This document shows positions 5,933-13,271 of a stretch of DNA of 17,900 bases, in pieces. Source of the stretch: CAYFKJ01 sp964401845 (GTDB lineage Bacteria; Pseudomonadota; Alphaproteobacteria; UBA2966); NCBI GenBank assembly GCA_964401845.1, contig CAYOAD010000063.1, positions 1 through 17,900 of the forward strand, written 5' to 3'. A model generated the notes under the pieces. The model was not told the DNA's origin. It saw nothing but the letters and a program-made list of their open reading frames with translations, and ran no database searches. The translations under genes were made by a program, and so were the position numbers. Positions within the stretch are counted from its first letter, which is position 1. The number at the start of each line of letters is the position of its first letter.

Positions 5933-7270
5933 TCAGGCGGGACGCGTGACCGCTCCGGGGCGCGTGATCCACCACAGGATGATCAGGCCCGGTATGGCGC
6001 CGATCGCCGTGTAGACGAAGAAATCGGTCCACGGCACGGCTTCGGCCACGAACCCCGTGCCCGATGATATCAGGGTTCGCGGCACCGCGAAAAGCGACGA
6101 CAGCAGGGCGTATTGGGTGGCCGTGTAGGCGACGTTGCAGAGGCTCGAGAGGTAGGCGATGAAGATCGCCGTCCCCATGCCGCCGGCCAGGTTCTCGAAA
6201 CCGATGGTCAGGGCGAGGAAACCGAGGTCCGCGCCCACCTCGGCCTGCACCGCGAACATCAGGTTCGAGAGCAATTGCAGGATGCCGCAGATCCACAGGC
6301 TTTTGACCATGCCCGTGGCATTCAACAGCCAGCCGCCGACCGCCAGCCCCGCCATCGTCGCCGTAAAGCCATAGAGTTTCGAGACGTTGGCGATGTCGAT
6401 CTTGCTGAAACCGATCTCCACCAGGAAGGGGTTGGTCATCACGCCGGCCATGGAATCGCCGAGCTTGTAAAAAATCACGAAGGCCAGCACGGCGAAGGCC
6501 ATCCAGCCCCGCGACGAGAGGAATTCCACGAAGGGACTGACGACGGCGACGTAAATCCAGGCCGCCGCGCGGCTGCGCCAGTCGTCCCGGGCGACGCCGC
6601 GCCGCGCTATGTAGGCTTCTGCTTCGGCCTCGCGGGCGTCGGCCTCGGCGCTGCCCTGGCGCTCGGGTTCGGGGCTGACGAGGGTGGTGACGATGCCCAC
6701 GCCCATCAGGGCGGCCATCGCCGCATAGGCCGGAAACCAGTTGGTCATGTCCGCGATATAAAGCGCGCCGGCGCCGGACGTCAGCATGGCCACGCGGTAG
6801 CCCCAGACGAATACCGCCGCCCCCGCCGCCAGTTGCCGCTGCTCCAGGGTTTCAACGCGGTAGGCGTCGAGCACGATGTCCTGACTGGCCGAACAGAACG
6901 AGACGACGAGCGCCAGCAGGGCAACCCAACCGGCGTCGCGGGCCGGATCGCTCAAGCCCAGGGCGAGGATGGAGACGACAAGGGCTCCCTGCGTCGCCAG
7001 CATCCAGCCCCGGCGCCGGCCCAACAGGCGCGTCAGCATCGGCAGCGGCGCGCGGTCGATCAGCGGCGACCAGAAAAACTTCAGGGTGTAGGGGACGCCG
7101 AGCGCGGCGAACAGACCGATCGTGCTTTTGCTCACACCCGCCTCGGTCAGCCAGATGCTGAGCGTGCTGAAGGTCAGCGCCAGCGGCAAGCCGCTGGAAA
7201 AACCGAGGAACAGCAGCCGGACGATGCGGCGGTCGTAGTAGACTTCCGTGGCGTTGAGCCAGCGGTTCAT
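5933..7270 (-). CDS. ampG: AmpG-like muropeptide permease (MFS)
   Basis: AmpG imports GlcNAc-1,6-anhydroMurNAc and its peptides across the inner membrane for cell-wall recycling, and thereby influences beta-lactamase induction in species with ampR/ampC. The product of about 445 residues is strongly hydrophobic with the family's opening RRIVRLLFLGFSSGLPLALTF, then LSIWLTEAGVSKSTIGLF and LKFFWSPLIDR. Later come SASQDIVLDAYRVE, a charged cytoplasmic loop rich in Glu/Ala/Arg, KLGDSMAGVMTNPFL, and AYTATQYALLSSLFAVPRT. ATG 7270 is chosen over the TTG at 7309 because it lies just outside the upstream gene; its Shine-Dalgarno is poor, so translation may be coupled to the ald-like gene that stops 7 bases upstream. 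The ORF could be a related muropeptide or siderophore exporter, but the motifs favour AmpG. Confidence 0.92.
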   Translation of the reverse strand: MNRWLNATEVYYDRRIVRLLFLGFSSGLPLALTFSTLSIWLTEAGVSKSTIGLFAALGVPYTLKFFWSPLIDRAPLPMLTRLLGRRRGWMLATQGALVVSILALGLSDPARDAGWVALLALVVSFCSASQDIVLDAYRVETLEQRQLAAGAAVFVWGYRVAMLTSGAGALYIADMTNWFPAYAAMAALMGVGIVTTLVSPEPERQGSAEADAREAEAEAYIARRGVARDDWRSRAAAWIYVAVVSPFVEFLSSRGWMAFAVLAFVIFYKLGDSMAGVMTNPFLVEIGFSKIDIANVSKLYGFTATMAGLAVGGWLLNATGMVKSLWICGILQLLSNLMFAVQAEVGADLGFLALTIGFENLAGGMGTAIFIAYLSSLCNVAYTATQYALLSSLFAVPRTLISSGTGFVAEAVPWTDFFVYTAIGAIPGLIILWWITRPGAVTRPA

Positions 7271-7277
7271 CTGGGGA

Positions 7278-8405
7278 TCACGAGGCCTGCCGGGCCAGGT
7301 AGTCTTCAACCGGGGTATAGGGGCGGTCCTGGACCTTGGCCGCCTCGGGCAGCATCAGTTCGCCGCCGGCGCAGGTCAGGCCCCGCGCCAGCCATTCGCT
7401 GCGGCGGCAAGCCTCGGCCACGCCCACCCGGCCGATCAGCAGAATGTTGTCGATGATGCTGCTCGAATAGCCCGCCGAGGCCGTCACCGGCACCGCGCCG
7501 GGAATGTTGTCGACGCAGAAATGGCGGATGCCCGCCTCGACGTAGACCGGATCGTCCCAGGTGGTGGGACGGCTGCTCTCGATCGCGCCGGCGGGGTCGC
7601 AGGAGATGTCAACAATGGCGGCGGTCGGCTTCAACACCCCGAGATCGGCCCGGGCGATCAGATGATCGTCCCGTTCCTTGGGCCAGAGAACGCAGTTGTA
7701 GACGACGTCCGCCGCCGCGAGATGCGCCTTCAGCTCGGTGACGTCGTAGGTCTCAAGATCGGCATCCGGCCATTCGGCGTGGGCGGCCTCGCGAGCCTCG
7801 GCGCTAACGTCGAACGCCGCCACGGAGACACCCAGGCCGAGCAGCGTACGCAGGGCGCCCCGGCCGACGCCGCCCAGGCCCAGCACCAGCGCCCGCGCCG
7901 GCGGCGCACCGTAGTGCGGGATGAAATGACGGCCCGCGCCGCCGTGGGGCGCGAAGGCCAGGCGCAAACCCTCTAGCGCCCCCACCTCGCCCGCCAGCGT
8001 GCTGTTGGGCGAACCTTCGGCGTGGGTTTCCTCCGCCGCGATGGCGGTCAGGCCGCATTTCAGCAAAGCGTCGAGCTGGTCGCGGTTGGCGGCTGAATGG
8101 AGGTTGGTGAAAAGGATGTGCTCCGGCCTGAGCGCGGCGTACTCCGCCGGCATGATCTCCTTGACCTTCACGATCAGGTTGCTGATGCGGAAGATCCACG
8201 GTCCGTTCTCGGCCAGGGCCGCGCCGGCCGCCGAATAGGAGCCGTCCTCGAAGCCGGAAGCAGCACCCGCCCCGCGCTCCACCTGCACGGCATGGCCGTC
8301 CTGCACCAGCATCTCGACGTGCTCGGGCGTCAGCGCCACGCGCCCCTCGCCGGGCTTGATTTCCTTGGGCGCGCCGATGCGCATGCGCGGTTGTTCGATG
8401 GTCAT
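7278..8405 (-). CDS. Alanine dehydrogenase / N5-(carboxyethyl)ornithine synthase-like oxidoreductase
   Basis: A 375-residue enzyme of the alanine dehydrogenase/transhydrogenase family, predicted to bind a 2-oxo or amino acid with NAD(P). The N-terminal domain opens GAPKEIKPGEGRVALTP. Arg22, Lys82 and His103 align with the M. tuberculosis Ald substrate/catalytic residues Arg15, Lys75 and His96. Residues 173-183 (LVLGLGGVGRG) form the Rossmann nucleotide site, and Asp270 matches Ald Asp270. The stretch YNCVLWPKERDDHLI and VDISCDPAGAIESSRPTT resembles carboxyethylornithine synthase more than classical Ald, and the usual Ald MSEVAGR segment is replaced (AGEVGALEG). The substrate is therefore open: alanine deamination, or reductive N-alkylation of an amino acid. 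It lies 58 bases after comM and 7 bases before ampG. The ATG has only a weak ribosome-binding site. Confidence 0.78.
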   Translation of the reverse strand: MTIEQPRMRIGAPKEIKPGEGRVALTPEHVEMLVQDGHAVQVERGAGAASGFEDGSYSAAGAALAENGPWIFRISNLIVKVKEIMPAEYAALRPEHILFTNLHSAANRDQLDALLKCGLTAIAAEETHAEGSPNSTLAGEVGALEGLRLAFAPHGGAGRHFIPHYGAPPARALVLGLGGVGRGALRTLLGLGVSVAAFDVSAEAREAAHAEWPDADLETYDVTELKAHLAAADVVYNCVLWPKERDDHLIARADLGVLKPTAAIVDISCDPAGAIESSRPTTWDDPVYVEAGIRHFCVDNIPGAVPVTASAGYSSSIIDNILLIGRVGVAEACRRSEWLARGLTCAGGELMLPEAAKVQDRPYTPVEDYLARQAS

Positions 8406-8463
8406 GCCAAGAGCTTACTCACCCACGGCGCGGGATCAACCGGAGATGGCCGGATGCGCAAAA

Positions 8464-9987
8464 TTATCCGAGGCCTGAGCCCAGCCGGCGGTAGCTCAGC
8501 GCCTCCGCGACGTGGATGCGGCGGACGTTCGCCTCGCCCTCGAGATCGGCCAGGGTGCGGGCGACGCGCAGGACGCGGTTGTAGCCCCGGGCCGAGAGCC
8601 GCATGGCGCCCGCGGCTTCCGTCAACAGCCGCACACCGTCGGCCTCCGGCGTGGCGATATCCGACAACAGCTCGCCGTCGGCCTGGGCGTTGCTGCGCAC
8701 GGTGCCGTCCGTCACCAGCGCGGCGAAGCGTTCGGTTTGGATTTGTCTGGCCGCCGCGACGCGCGCCGCGACCTCCGCCGAGCCTTCGGCGGGCGGCGGC
8801 AGGGCGAGGTCGGCGATCTCGACCGCCGGCACGTCGATATGCAGATCGATGCGGTCAAGCAAGGGACCCGACAGCTTGGACTGGTAATCGGCGGCGCACT
8901 TGGGCGCGCGTGTGCAGGCCAGGCCGGGGTCCGAGAGGTGGCCGCAGCGGCAGGGGTTCATCGCCGCCACCAGCTGGAAGCGCGCAGGGTAGGTGACGTG
9001 GTTGTTGACGCGGGCCACGGTGACGCGGCCGAGCTCCAGCGGCTGGCGCAGGCTTTCCAGCACGGGGCGGGGAAACTCCGGCAATTCGTCGAGGAACAGC
9101 ACGCCGTGGTGGGCCAGCGATATCTCGCCTGGTTTGGCCTTCGTGCCGCCGCCGACCATGGCGGCCTGAGACGCCGAGTGGTGGGGATCGCGGAAGGGCC
9201 GGACGCTGGTGACGCCGCCTTCGCTGAGCGTGCCGGCGATGCTGTTGATCATGCTGACTTCCAGCATTTCAGCCGCCGTCATGGCCGGCAGGATGCCAGG
9301 GAGGCGCGCCGCCAGCATGGATTTCCCGGCCCCCGGCGGCCCCGTCATGCGCATGTTGTGGCCGCCCGCCGCGGCGACTTCCAGGGCGCGCTTGGCGGTT
9401 TCCTGGCCCTTGATGTCGCGCAAATCGAGGCAAATGCGCGAGGCCTCGGCCAGTGCGGGTTCCGGCGGCGTCAGCACCTGCGTGCCCTTGAAGTGATTGA
9501 CCAGCGCCAGCAGGGTCGGCGGCGCCAGAACCTCCAGCTCCCCGGCCCAGGCGGCCTCGCCACCGCAGGCGCCGGGACAGATCACACCCTGCTCGGCAGC
9601 CACGGCGGCGACGGCGGCCGGCAGAACGCCCGCCACCGGGGCCAGGGCGCCGTCCAGGGCCAACTCGCCCAACACCGTGTAGGCCGTTACTTCATCGGCC
9701 GGCAGCACGTCCATGGCGGCCAGCAGGCCGACGGCGATGGGCAGGTCGAAGTGGCTGCCTTCCTTGGCGACGTCGGCGGGCGCCAGGTTGACGGTAATGC
9801 GCTTGGGCGGCAGCCCGAGGCCGATGGCCGCCAGGGCGCTGCGCACGCGTTCGCGGCTTTCCGCCACCGCCTTGTCCGGCAGCCCGACGATGGTGAAAGC
9901 CGGCAAGCCGGCGGAGAGGTGAACCTGAACATCCACCGCGATGACGTCGATGCCCTGAAAGGCCACCGTATTGACCCGTGCAACCAT
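8464..9987 (-). CDS. comM: ComM/YifB-type Mg-chelatase-family AAA+ ATPase
   Basis: The 507-residue product matches the ComM family length. ComM is a hexameric helicase that promotes branch migration during natural transformation; in many bacteria without obvious competence its role is unclear. The N-terminal Lon-like domain begins MVARVNTVAFQGIDVIAV and holds LPAFTIVGLPDKAV. The AAA+ module has Walker A GPPGAGKS at residues 216-223 and Walker B VLFLDE with Asp300-Glu301. The zinc-type cysteine segment MNPCRCGH with later Cys residues follows, then the arginine-rich C-terminal domain (LSARGYNRVLRVARTLADL). The open frame extends upstream to 10737, but that extension is antisense to the 10144-10596 gene and is not part of ComM; ATG 9987 gives the standard N-terminus, with GGAG about 11 bases upstream. 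Confidence 0.95.
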   Translation of the reverse strand: MVARVNTVAFQGIDVIAVDVQVHLSAGLPAFTIVGLPDKAVAESRERVRSALAAIGLGLPPKRITVNLAPADVAKEGSHFDLPIAVGLLAAMDVLPADEVTAYTVLGELALDGALAPVAGVLPAAVAAVAAEQGVICPGACGGEAAWAGELEVLAPPTLLALVNHFKGTQVLTPPEPALAEASRICLDLRDIKGQETAKRALEVAAAGGHNMRMTGPPGAGKSMLAARLPGILPAMTAAEMLEVSMINSIAGTLSEGGVTSVRPFRDPHHSASQAAMVGGGTKAKPGEISLAHHGVLFLDELPEFPRPVLESLRQPLELGRVTVARVNNHVTYPARFQLVAAMNPCRCGHLSDPGLACTRAPKCAADYQSKLSGPLLDRIDLHIDVPAVEIADLALPPPAEGSAEVAARVAAARQIQTERFAALVTDGTVRSNAQADGELLSDIATPEADGVRLLTEAAGAMRLSARGYNRVLRVARTLADLEGEANVRRIHVAEALSYRRLGSGLG

Positions 9988-10096
9988 ACGATACGGAACT
10001 CCGTTGAACGCCGCCGGACTGCGCCCGGGCGGTCTTCGCCTAGTACAATCTGAGGTATGGATGGATTTGAACCGGTTTTCGCGAGCCATCGCCCGC

Positions 10097-10126
10097 TTGA
10101 CGCCCGGAACGACGTGAAGACATACT
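10097..10126 (+). promoter_or_regulatory. Possible sigma-70 promoter for the SpoIIAA-like gene
   Basis: TTGACG (10097-10102) and CATACT (10121-10126) are separated by 18 bases in the comM divergent intergenic region. An alternative -10, TACTAT, lies two bases further on. Transcription from near 10133 would leave only about 10 bases before ATG 10144, but about 68 before the alternative TTG 10201. Confidence 0.45.
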
Positions 10127-10143
10127 ATTTTAGGCATTAGCCG

Positions 10144-10596
10144 ATGGATCGGACCGGTGAACCGGAGTGCCTCAAAGACCGAGCGAAGGAACTTAGAGTC
10201 TTGCCGTTTAGTTACGAGATCGATACGAAAATTGGTGTTGCCAAGCTGACCGGCTGGGGCGTCGTCACGGATGAGGACCTTTCCGGGCTGGTCAACGACA
10301 TATGGGGCGATTCCGACTGGCGCATCGATTTGCCGACCCTGACGGATTTTTCCTCGGCCACCGCCATGGAGTTCACCCCGGACGGCATTCGCAGCGTATT
10401 TGATTTGCTGGTTTCGAAACAAGACGGAACTAGCCGCGACGGCATCAAGAGTGCCGTCGTCGTCACCGAAACGGGCCAGAAATACCTCGCCAAGATGGGC
10501 CAGGCCATGGCCAGCGGCATGCCGGACATGCCGGATATCCAGCTGTTTTCCAGCGTGAACGAAGCGTGGGACTGGTTGGGACTGCCCGAGGCTTAG
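10144..10596 (+). CDS. SpoIIAA/STAS-like protein of unknown function
   Basis: I do not know a specific function. The core begins FSYEIDTKIGVAKLTGWGVVTDEDL, alternates predicted strands and helices, and ends SSVNEAWDWLGL. This layout is typical of the soluble, roughly 130-residue SpoIIAA-like (STAS fold) bacterial proteins annotated as hypothetical, whose ending usually reads as a helix with a conserved WLGL-type motif. It has no signal peptide or membrane segment and should be cytoplasmic. The start is ambiguous: ATG 10144 (150 residues) has almost no leader and no clear Shine-Dalgarno. TTG 10201 (131 residues, giving MPFSYEID) has AAGGA about 10 bases upstream and fits the usual family start. 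It is divergent from comM and convergent with the CopD-like gene, so it appears monocistronic. Confidence 0.78.
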   Translation: MDRTGEPECLKDRAKELRVLPFSYEIDTKIGVAKLTGWGVVTDEDLSGLVNDIWGDSDWRIDLPTLTDFSSATAMEFTPDGIRSVFDLLVSKQDGTSRDGIKSAVVVTETGQKYLAKMGQAMASGMPDMPDIQLFSSVNEAWDWLGLPEA

Positions 10597-10612
10597 CGGT
10601 CGATCGGCCGGT

Positions 10613-11080
10613 TCAAGCCAACAACCGCCCGCCCGCGGCGACGACAACCGTCGCCACCCCCAACAGTATATTGATGCCGACGAGACGGCGGATCTGGTTG
10701 ATCTGAGCGCCGCCCTCGGGCCAGGCCTCCGCCTCAACGTGCGCCTTCAGCCGCTTGAACGGCGCGAAGTAGACGTGGAAGAAGACCGCCATCATGACCA
10801 GGCCCAGGGCGTACATGATGTGGATATAGATGGGCGTCGTTGCAAAACCGCCGTAGACCTCGAAGATCATCCAGTTGCCGGTCGCCAGCAACAGCACCAC
10901 GGCGGCCCAGACCCAGGGAAAGAAGCGGCTGAACACGCCGGCCCACAAGGTCAGACGTTGCGGCGGTTCCAGCACCTCCACGGCGACGGGCCGCAGCATC
11001 TGGTGGGCGAAGATCATGCCGCCGAGCCAGACGACGGCGGATAGGACGTGTAGAACGAGCGCGAGCGCCGAAACGGTCAT
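10613..11080 (-). CDS. CopD-like four-helix integral membrane protein
   Basis: A 155-residue protein with about four predicted transmembrane segments starting VSALALVLHVLSAVVWLGGMIF. His11, His26, His87 and His102 lie in or near the membrane segments, and the WLGG-plus-His pattern is that of CopD-superfamily proteins, where paired histidines can bind haem b or copper. It is too short for a full CopD and is not obviously HemJ, although the N-terminal helix is similar. Function is unassigned; an electron-transfer or metal role is only a family-level guess. The ATG has a G-rich GGGGGGAAA ribosome-binding site about 6-8 bases upstream. It is separated from gshB by the paired hairpin element at 11107-11210, and converges with the SpoIIAA-like gene. 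Confidence 0.8.
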   Translation of the reverse strand: MTVSALALVLHVLSAVVWLGGMIFAHQMLRPVAVEVLEPPQRLTLWAGVFSRFFPWVWAAVVLLLATGNWMIFEVYGGFATTPIYIHIMYALGLVMMAVFFHVYFAPFKRLKAHVEAEAWPEGGAQINQIRRLVGINILLGVATVVVAAGGRLLA

Positions 11081-11106
11081 GGCGTTTCCCCCCGGAATTT
11101 AACGCC

Positions 11107-11210
11107 CTAGGGTGTTTCAAGTTTGCTTGAAACACTGAAGGCCGTTAGCACATTGTGCCGCCTCAAACATATGGGACGCGGCGTTTCCGAAAAAACGGAA
11201 ACCGCCCTAG
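11107..11210. repeat. Inverted pair of hairpin repeats bounded by CTAGGG...CCCTAG
   Basis: The left unit starts CTAGGGTG and forms a perfect 10-bp hairpin (GTGTTTCAAG 11112-11121, loop TTTG, CTTGAAACAC 11126-11135). The right unit, read on the minus strand, starts CTAGGGCGG and forms a hairpin with stem TTTCCG/CGGAAA and a T6 loop (about 11180-11206). The two share the CTAGGG end and the TTTC/GAAA stem base but differ in compensatory stem bases. Together they make a 104-base unit with imperfect terminal inverted repeats. The TAG stop of gshB is inside the right end. The central part contains only a small GCACA-T-TGTGC dyad and no ORF. This may be a MITE-like non-autonomous element or two copies of a dispersed hairpin repeat; the right hairpin could also assist gshB termination. 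Confidence 0.65.
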
Positions 11211-12145
11211 AGCCGCGCTTCGATGGCGTCCCAGATGCCGGCTTCCAGGCAGGCGCCGTCGAAGCGGTCGATTTCCTGCAGGCCGGTGGGCGAGGTGACG
11301 TTGATCTCAGTGAGATAGTCGCCGATGACGTCAATGCCAACGAAGATCAGACCGTTCTCTTTCAGGGTCGGCCCGATGGCCTCGCAGATCTCTTCCTCGC
11401 GCTGGGTCAGCTGGGACTGCTCGGCCCGGCCGCCGACGTGCATGTTCGAGCGCGCCTCGCCCTCGGCCGGCACGCGGTTGATTGCCCCGGCGGGCTTGCC
11501 GTCGATCAGGATGATGCGTTTGTCGCCGACCCGGACCTCCGGCAGGTATTGCTGGATGATGATGGGTTCGCGGTAAAGCTCCGTGAACATCTCGATCAGC
11601 GAATTGAGGTTTTCGTCGCCCGGCGTGATGTGGAAAACGCCCGCGCCGCCGTTGCCGTAGAGCGGCTTGACGATGATGTCCCGGTATTCCTCGCGGAAAG
11701 CCGCGATCTGATCGGGATCGGTGGTAATCAGGGTCGGCGGCATGATGCCGTCGAAATGGGTGACGAACAGCTTCTCCGGCGCGTTGCGCACGTGAACGGG
11801 GTCGTTGACCACCAAGGTCTTGGGGTGGACGTGCTCCAGAATGTGGGTGGCGGTGATGTAGGCCATGTCGAAGGGCGGGTCCTGGCGCATCAGAACGACG
11901 TCAACCTCGGCCAGGTCGATCATCTCGGGCGATCCAAGCGTAAAGTGGTTGCCCTTCTCCCGGCGCACCTCCAGCGTCCGCGCTTGCGCGATCACCCGGC
12001 CCGACGACAGGCTCAAGTCCCGCGGCAGGTAGTGATGGAGGGCGTAGCCGCGCGTCTGGGCTTCCAGGGCCAGCACGAAACTACTGTCGCCATCGATATC
12101 GATGCCGTCCATGGGATCCATTTGAATGGCGACGCTGAGTGTCAT
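11207..12145 (-). CDS. gshB: Glutathione synthetase
   Basis: GshB joins gamma-glutamylcysteine and glycine with ATP to give glutathione in the cytoplasm. The 312-residue product matches the usual about 315. It opens SVAIQMDPMDGIDIDGDSSF, then has VVLMRQDPPFDMAYITATHI and VVNDPVHVRNAPEKLF. The ATP-grasp loop IVKPLYGNGGAGVF is next, followed by the IIQQYLPEVRVGDKRIILIDGKP segment around the metal/ATP site, and finally EINVTSPTGLQEID, the family's end signature. ATG 12145 is a clear start; the upstream A/G-rich CGGAACGG is a modest ribosome-binding site. It follows the BON lipoprotein gene by 42 bases and is likely the last gene of rsmI-yraN-BON-gshB, an order common in alphaproteobacteria. No gshA is in the window. 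The TAG stop lies inside the flanking hairpin repeat. Confidence 0.97.
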   Translation of the reverse strand: MTLSVAIQMDPMDGIDIDGDSSFVLALEAQTRGYALHHYLPRDLSLSSGRVIAQARTLEVRREKGNHFTLGSPEMIDLAEVDVVLMRQDPPFDMAYITATHILEHVHPKTLVVNDPVHVRNAPEKLFVTHFDGIMPPTLITTDPDQIAAFREEYRDIIVKPLYGNGGAGVFHITPGDENLNSLIEMFTELYREPIIIQQYLPEVRVGDKRIILIDGKPAGAINRVPAEGEARSNMHVGGRAEQSQLTQREEEICEAIGPTLKENGLIFVGIDVIGDYLTEINVTSPTGLQEIDRFDGACLEAGIWDAIEARL

Positions 12146-12187
12146 TTACCGTTCCGATATCGTGCGGGCGACGAGACCGCCGGCTGC

Positions 12188-12814
12188 TTACGAGGTCTTC
12201 CGCCTGGGATCGGTTTTCAGCCTCACGTGGTTGATCACCTTGACGACACCGGCGATGTTACGGGCATGATTGATCAGCTTGTCGAGTTCCGGCTGATCCT
12301 GGGCGATGCCCATCAGGTAAACCACGCCGTTGACGGTTTCGACCGAGAAGTTGATATCCAGGATATCGCGGTCGCGCAGCATCTGGAAGCGCAGCTGCGT
12401 GGTGATCTTGCCGTCCTTGAGGTAATTGACGATACCGCCCCGGTTGCTCACCTGTATTTCGTTGAGCACTTCCTTGATGCCGTCAACCTGCCAGGTGAGC
12501 CGTGCTGCCTCGACCCGGTCTTCCGGCTTGGTCACCGACCCGGTCAGCAGCACGCGGCCTTCGACCACTTCGATGCCGACCTTGGAAAACAGTTTCTCGT
12601 CTTTGCGCAGCAGCGCTTCATTGATGGCGATCTGGATCGAGGCGTCATCGACGGCGTCGCCGACAGAACGTTCCTGCGCCACCGCCACGCCCGCCGTCGC
12701 GCCCGCGCCGACCACCGCCCCGGCGCAGCCGCTCAGGACGAAGGCCGTCCCGATGAGTACGAGGCCAACCACGAGATTTGTCGGCAGTCCGGCGATCCTG
12801 GTAGTGATTGTCAT
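12188..12814 (-). CDS. BON-domain lipoprotein (OsmY/DolP-like)
   Basis: A 208-residue predicted lipoprotein. The signal ends in a lipobox (VLSG-Cys30), so the mature protein should be lipid-anchored, probably to the outer membrane. After a short Gly/Ala segment two BON domains follow: IQIAINEALLRKDEKLFSKV...GRVLLTGSVTKPEDRVEAARL, then ITTQLRFQMLRD...INFSVETVNGVVYLMGIAQDQPEL...GVVKVINHV. Dual-BON lipoproteins of the DolP/YraP class help maintain outer-membrane integrity; E. coli dolP also lies near yraN and rsmI, and that context agrees here. ATG 12814 is chosen because GGGGAG lies about 10 bases upstream and it places the signal peptide correctly. The 86-base gap after yraN may hold a separate promoter. 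Confidence 0.92.
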   Translation of the reverse strand: MTITTRIAGLPTNLVVGLVLIGTAFVLSGCAGAVVGAGATAGVAVAQERSVGDAVDDASIQIAINEALLRKDEKLFSKVGIEVVEGRVLLTGSVTKPEDRVEAARLTWQVDGIKEVLNEIQVSNRGGIVNYLKDGKITTQLRFQMLRDRDILDINFSVETVNGVVYLMGIAQDQPELDKLINHARNIAGVVKVINHVRLKTDPRRKTS

Positions 12815-12900
12815 GTTTCGCAACTCCCCAAAATTCTGGCCTGCAAAATATGACATCCCGCCGCGAATGTCGCGCACCGATTGAATCCGCGGGATAAAAT

Positions 12901-13269
12901 TTACCAGGCCGCCGGAACGTGCCGGGGTAGCCGCCAGGGCGCGATAAGAACGGCGTCGAAGCGGACGTCGAGCCCGGCATAGGCCGCGCGCCGACCAAGA
13001 AAAATCGCCATGGCGTTGGAAATCCGCGTTTGCTGGTGCGGTGTCACGGCGGCGGCGGCGGCGGCCTGATCCGATCGCGCCTTGACCTCGACGGCGGCAA
13101 TCAGGTTGCCCCGGCGCACGATCAAATCGATTTCACCCGACGGCGTGCGGAAGCGGCGTTCCAGCACGCGGTAACCTTTCAGCCTGAGCATCCAGGCCGC
13201 CGCGAATTCCGCCCAGCGGCCGAGACGCTCGGCGCCCTTTCTGCGTTCGGATCCGGCCGCCTGCGCCAT
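12901..13269 (-). CDS. yraN: YraN/UPF0102 endonuclease-fold protein
   Basis: This 122-residue protein belongs to the UPF0102 family, which has a restriction-endonuclease-like fold but no firmly established activity. The core GEIDLIVRRGNLIAAVEVKAR contains Glu46, Asp48, Glu61 and Lys63, corresponding to the PD-(D/E)xK-type metal site. An N-terminal basic helix precedes LGRWAEFAAAWMLRLKGYRVLERRFR, also typical. The ATG lies just 2 bases after the rsmI stop, with a GGCTGAGG-like ribosome-binding site in the end of rsmI, so translational coupling is likely. The rsmI-yraN adjacency is widely conserved. Confidence 0.95.
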   Translation of the reverse strand: MAQAAGSERRKGAERLGRWAEFAAAWMLRLKGYRVLERRFRTPSGEIDLIVRRGNLIAAVEVKARSDQAAAAAAVTPHQQTRISNAMAIFLGRRAAYAGLDVRFDAVLIAPWRLPRHVPAAW

Positions 13270-13271
13270 CC

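Noticed and set aside
6113..7456. 447-residue open frame opposite ampG
   Set aside because: An antisense shadow in GC-rich DNA, rich in Arg, Gly and His with no recognisable domain; ampG on the other strand is clearly real.
8512..10053. 513-residue open frame opposite comM
   Set aside because: Shadow frame with biased composition; comM explains the strand and codon signal.
10050..10090. T-loop-like GGTTCAAATCC on the minus strand, suggesting a tRNA
   Set aside because: The flanking T-stem does not pair (ACCGG with CCATC), and no anticodon, D-arm or acceptor stem can be built around it.
9988..10737. Long N-terminal extension of the comM frame to 757 residues
   Set aside because: The standard ComM N-terminus begins at ATG 9987; the extension is low-complexity, runs antisense to the 10144-10596 gene and has no ComM homology that I can see.
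11123..12853. 576-residue open frame opposite gshB and the BON gene
   Set aside because: An antisense frame spanning two well-supported genes on the minus strand and the repeat element; no family features.
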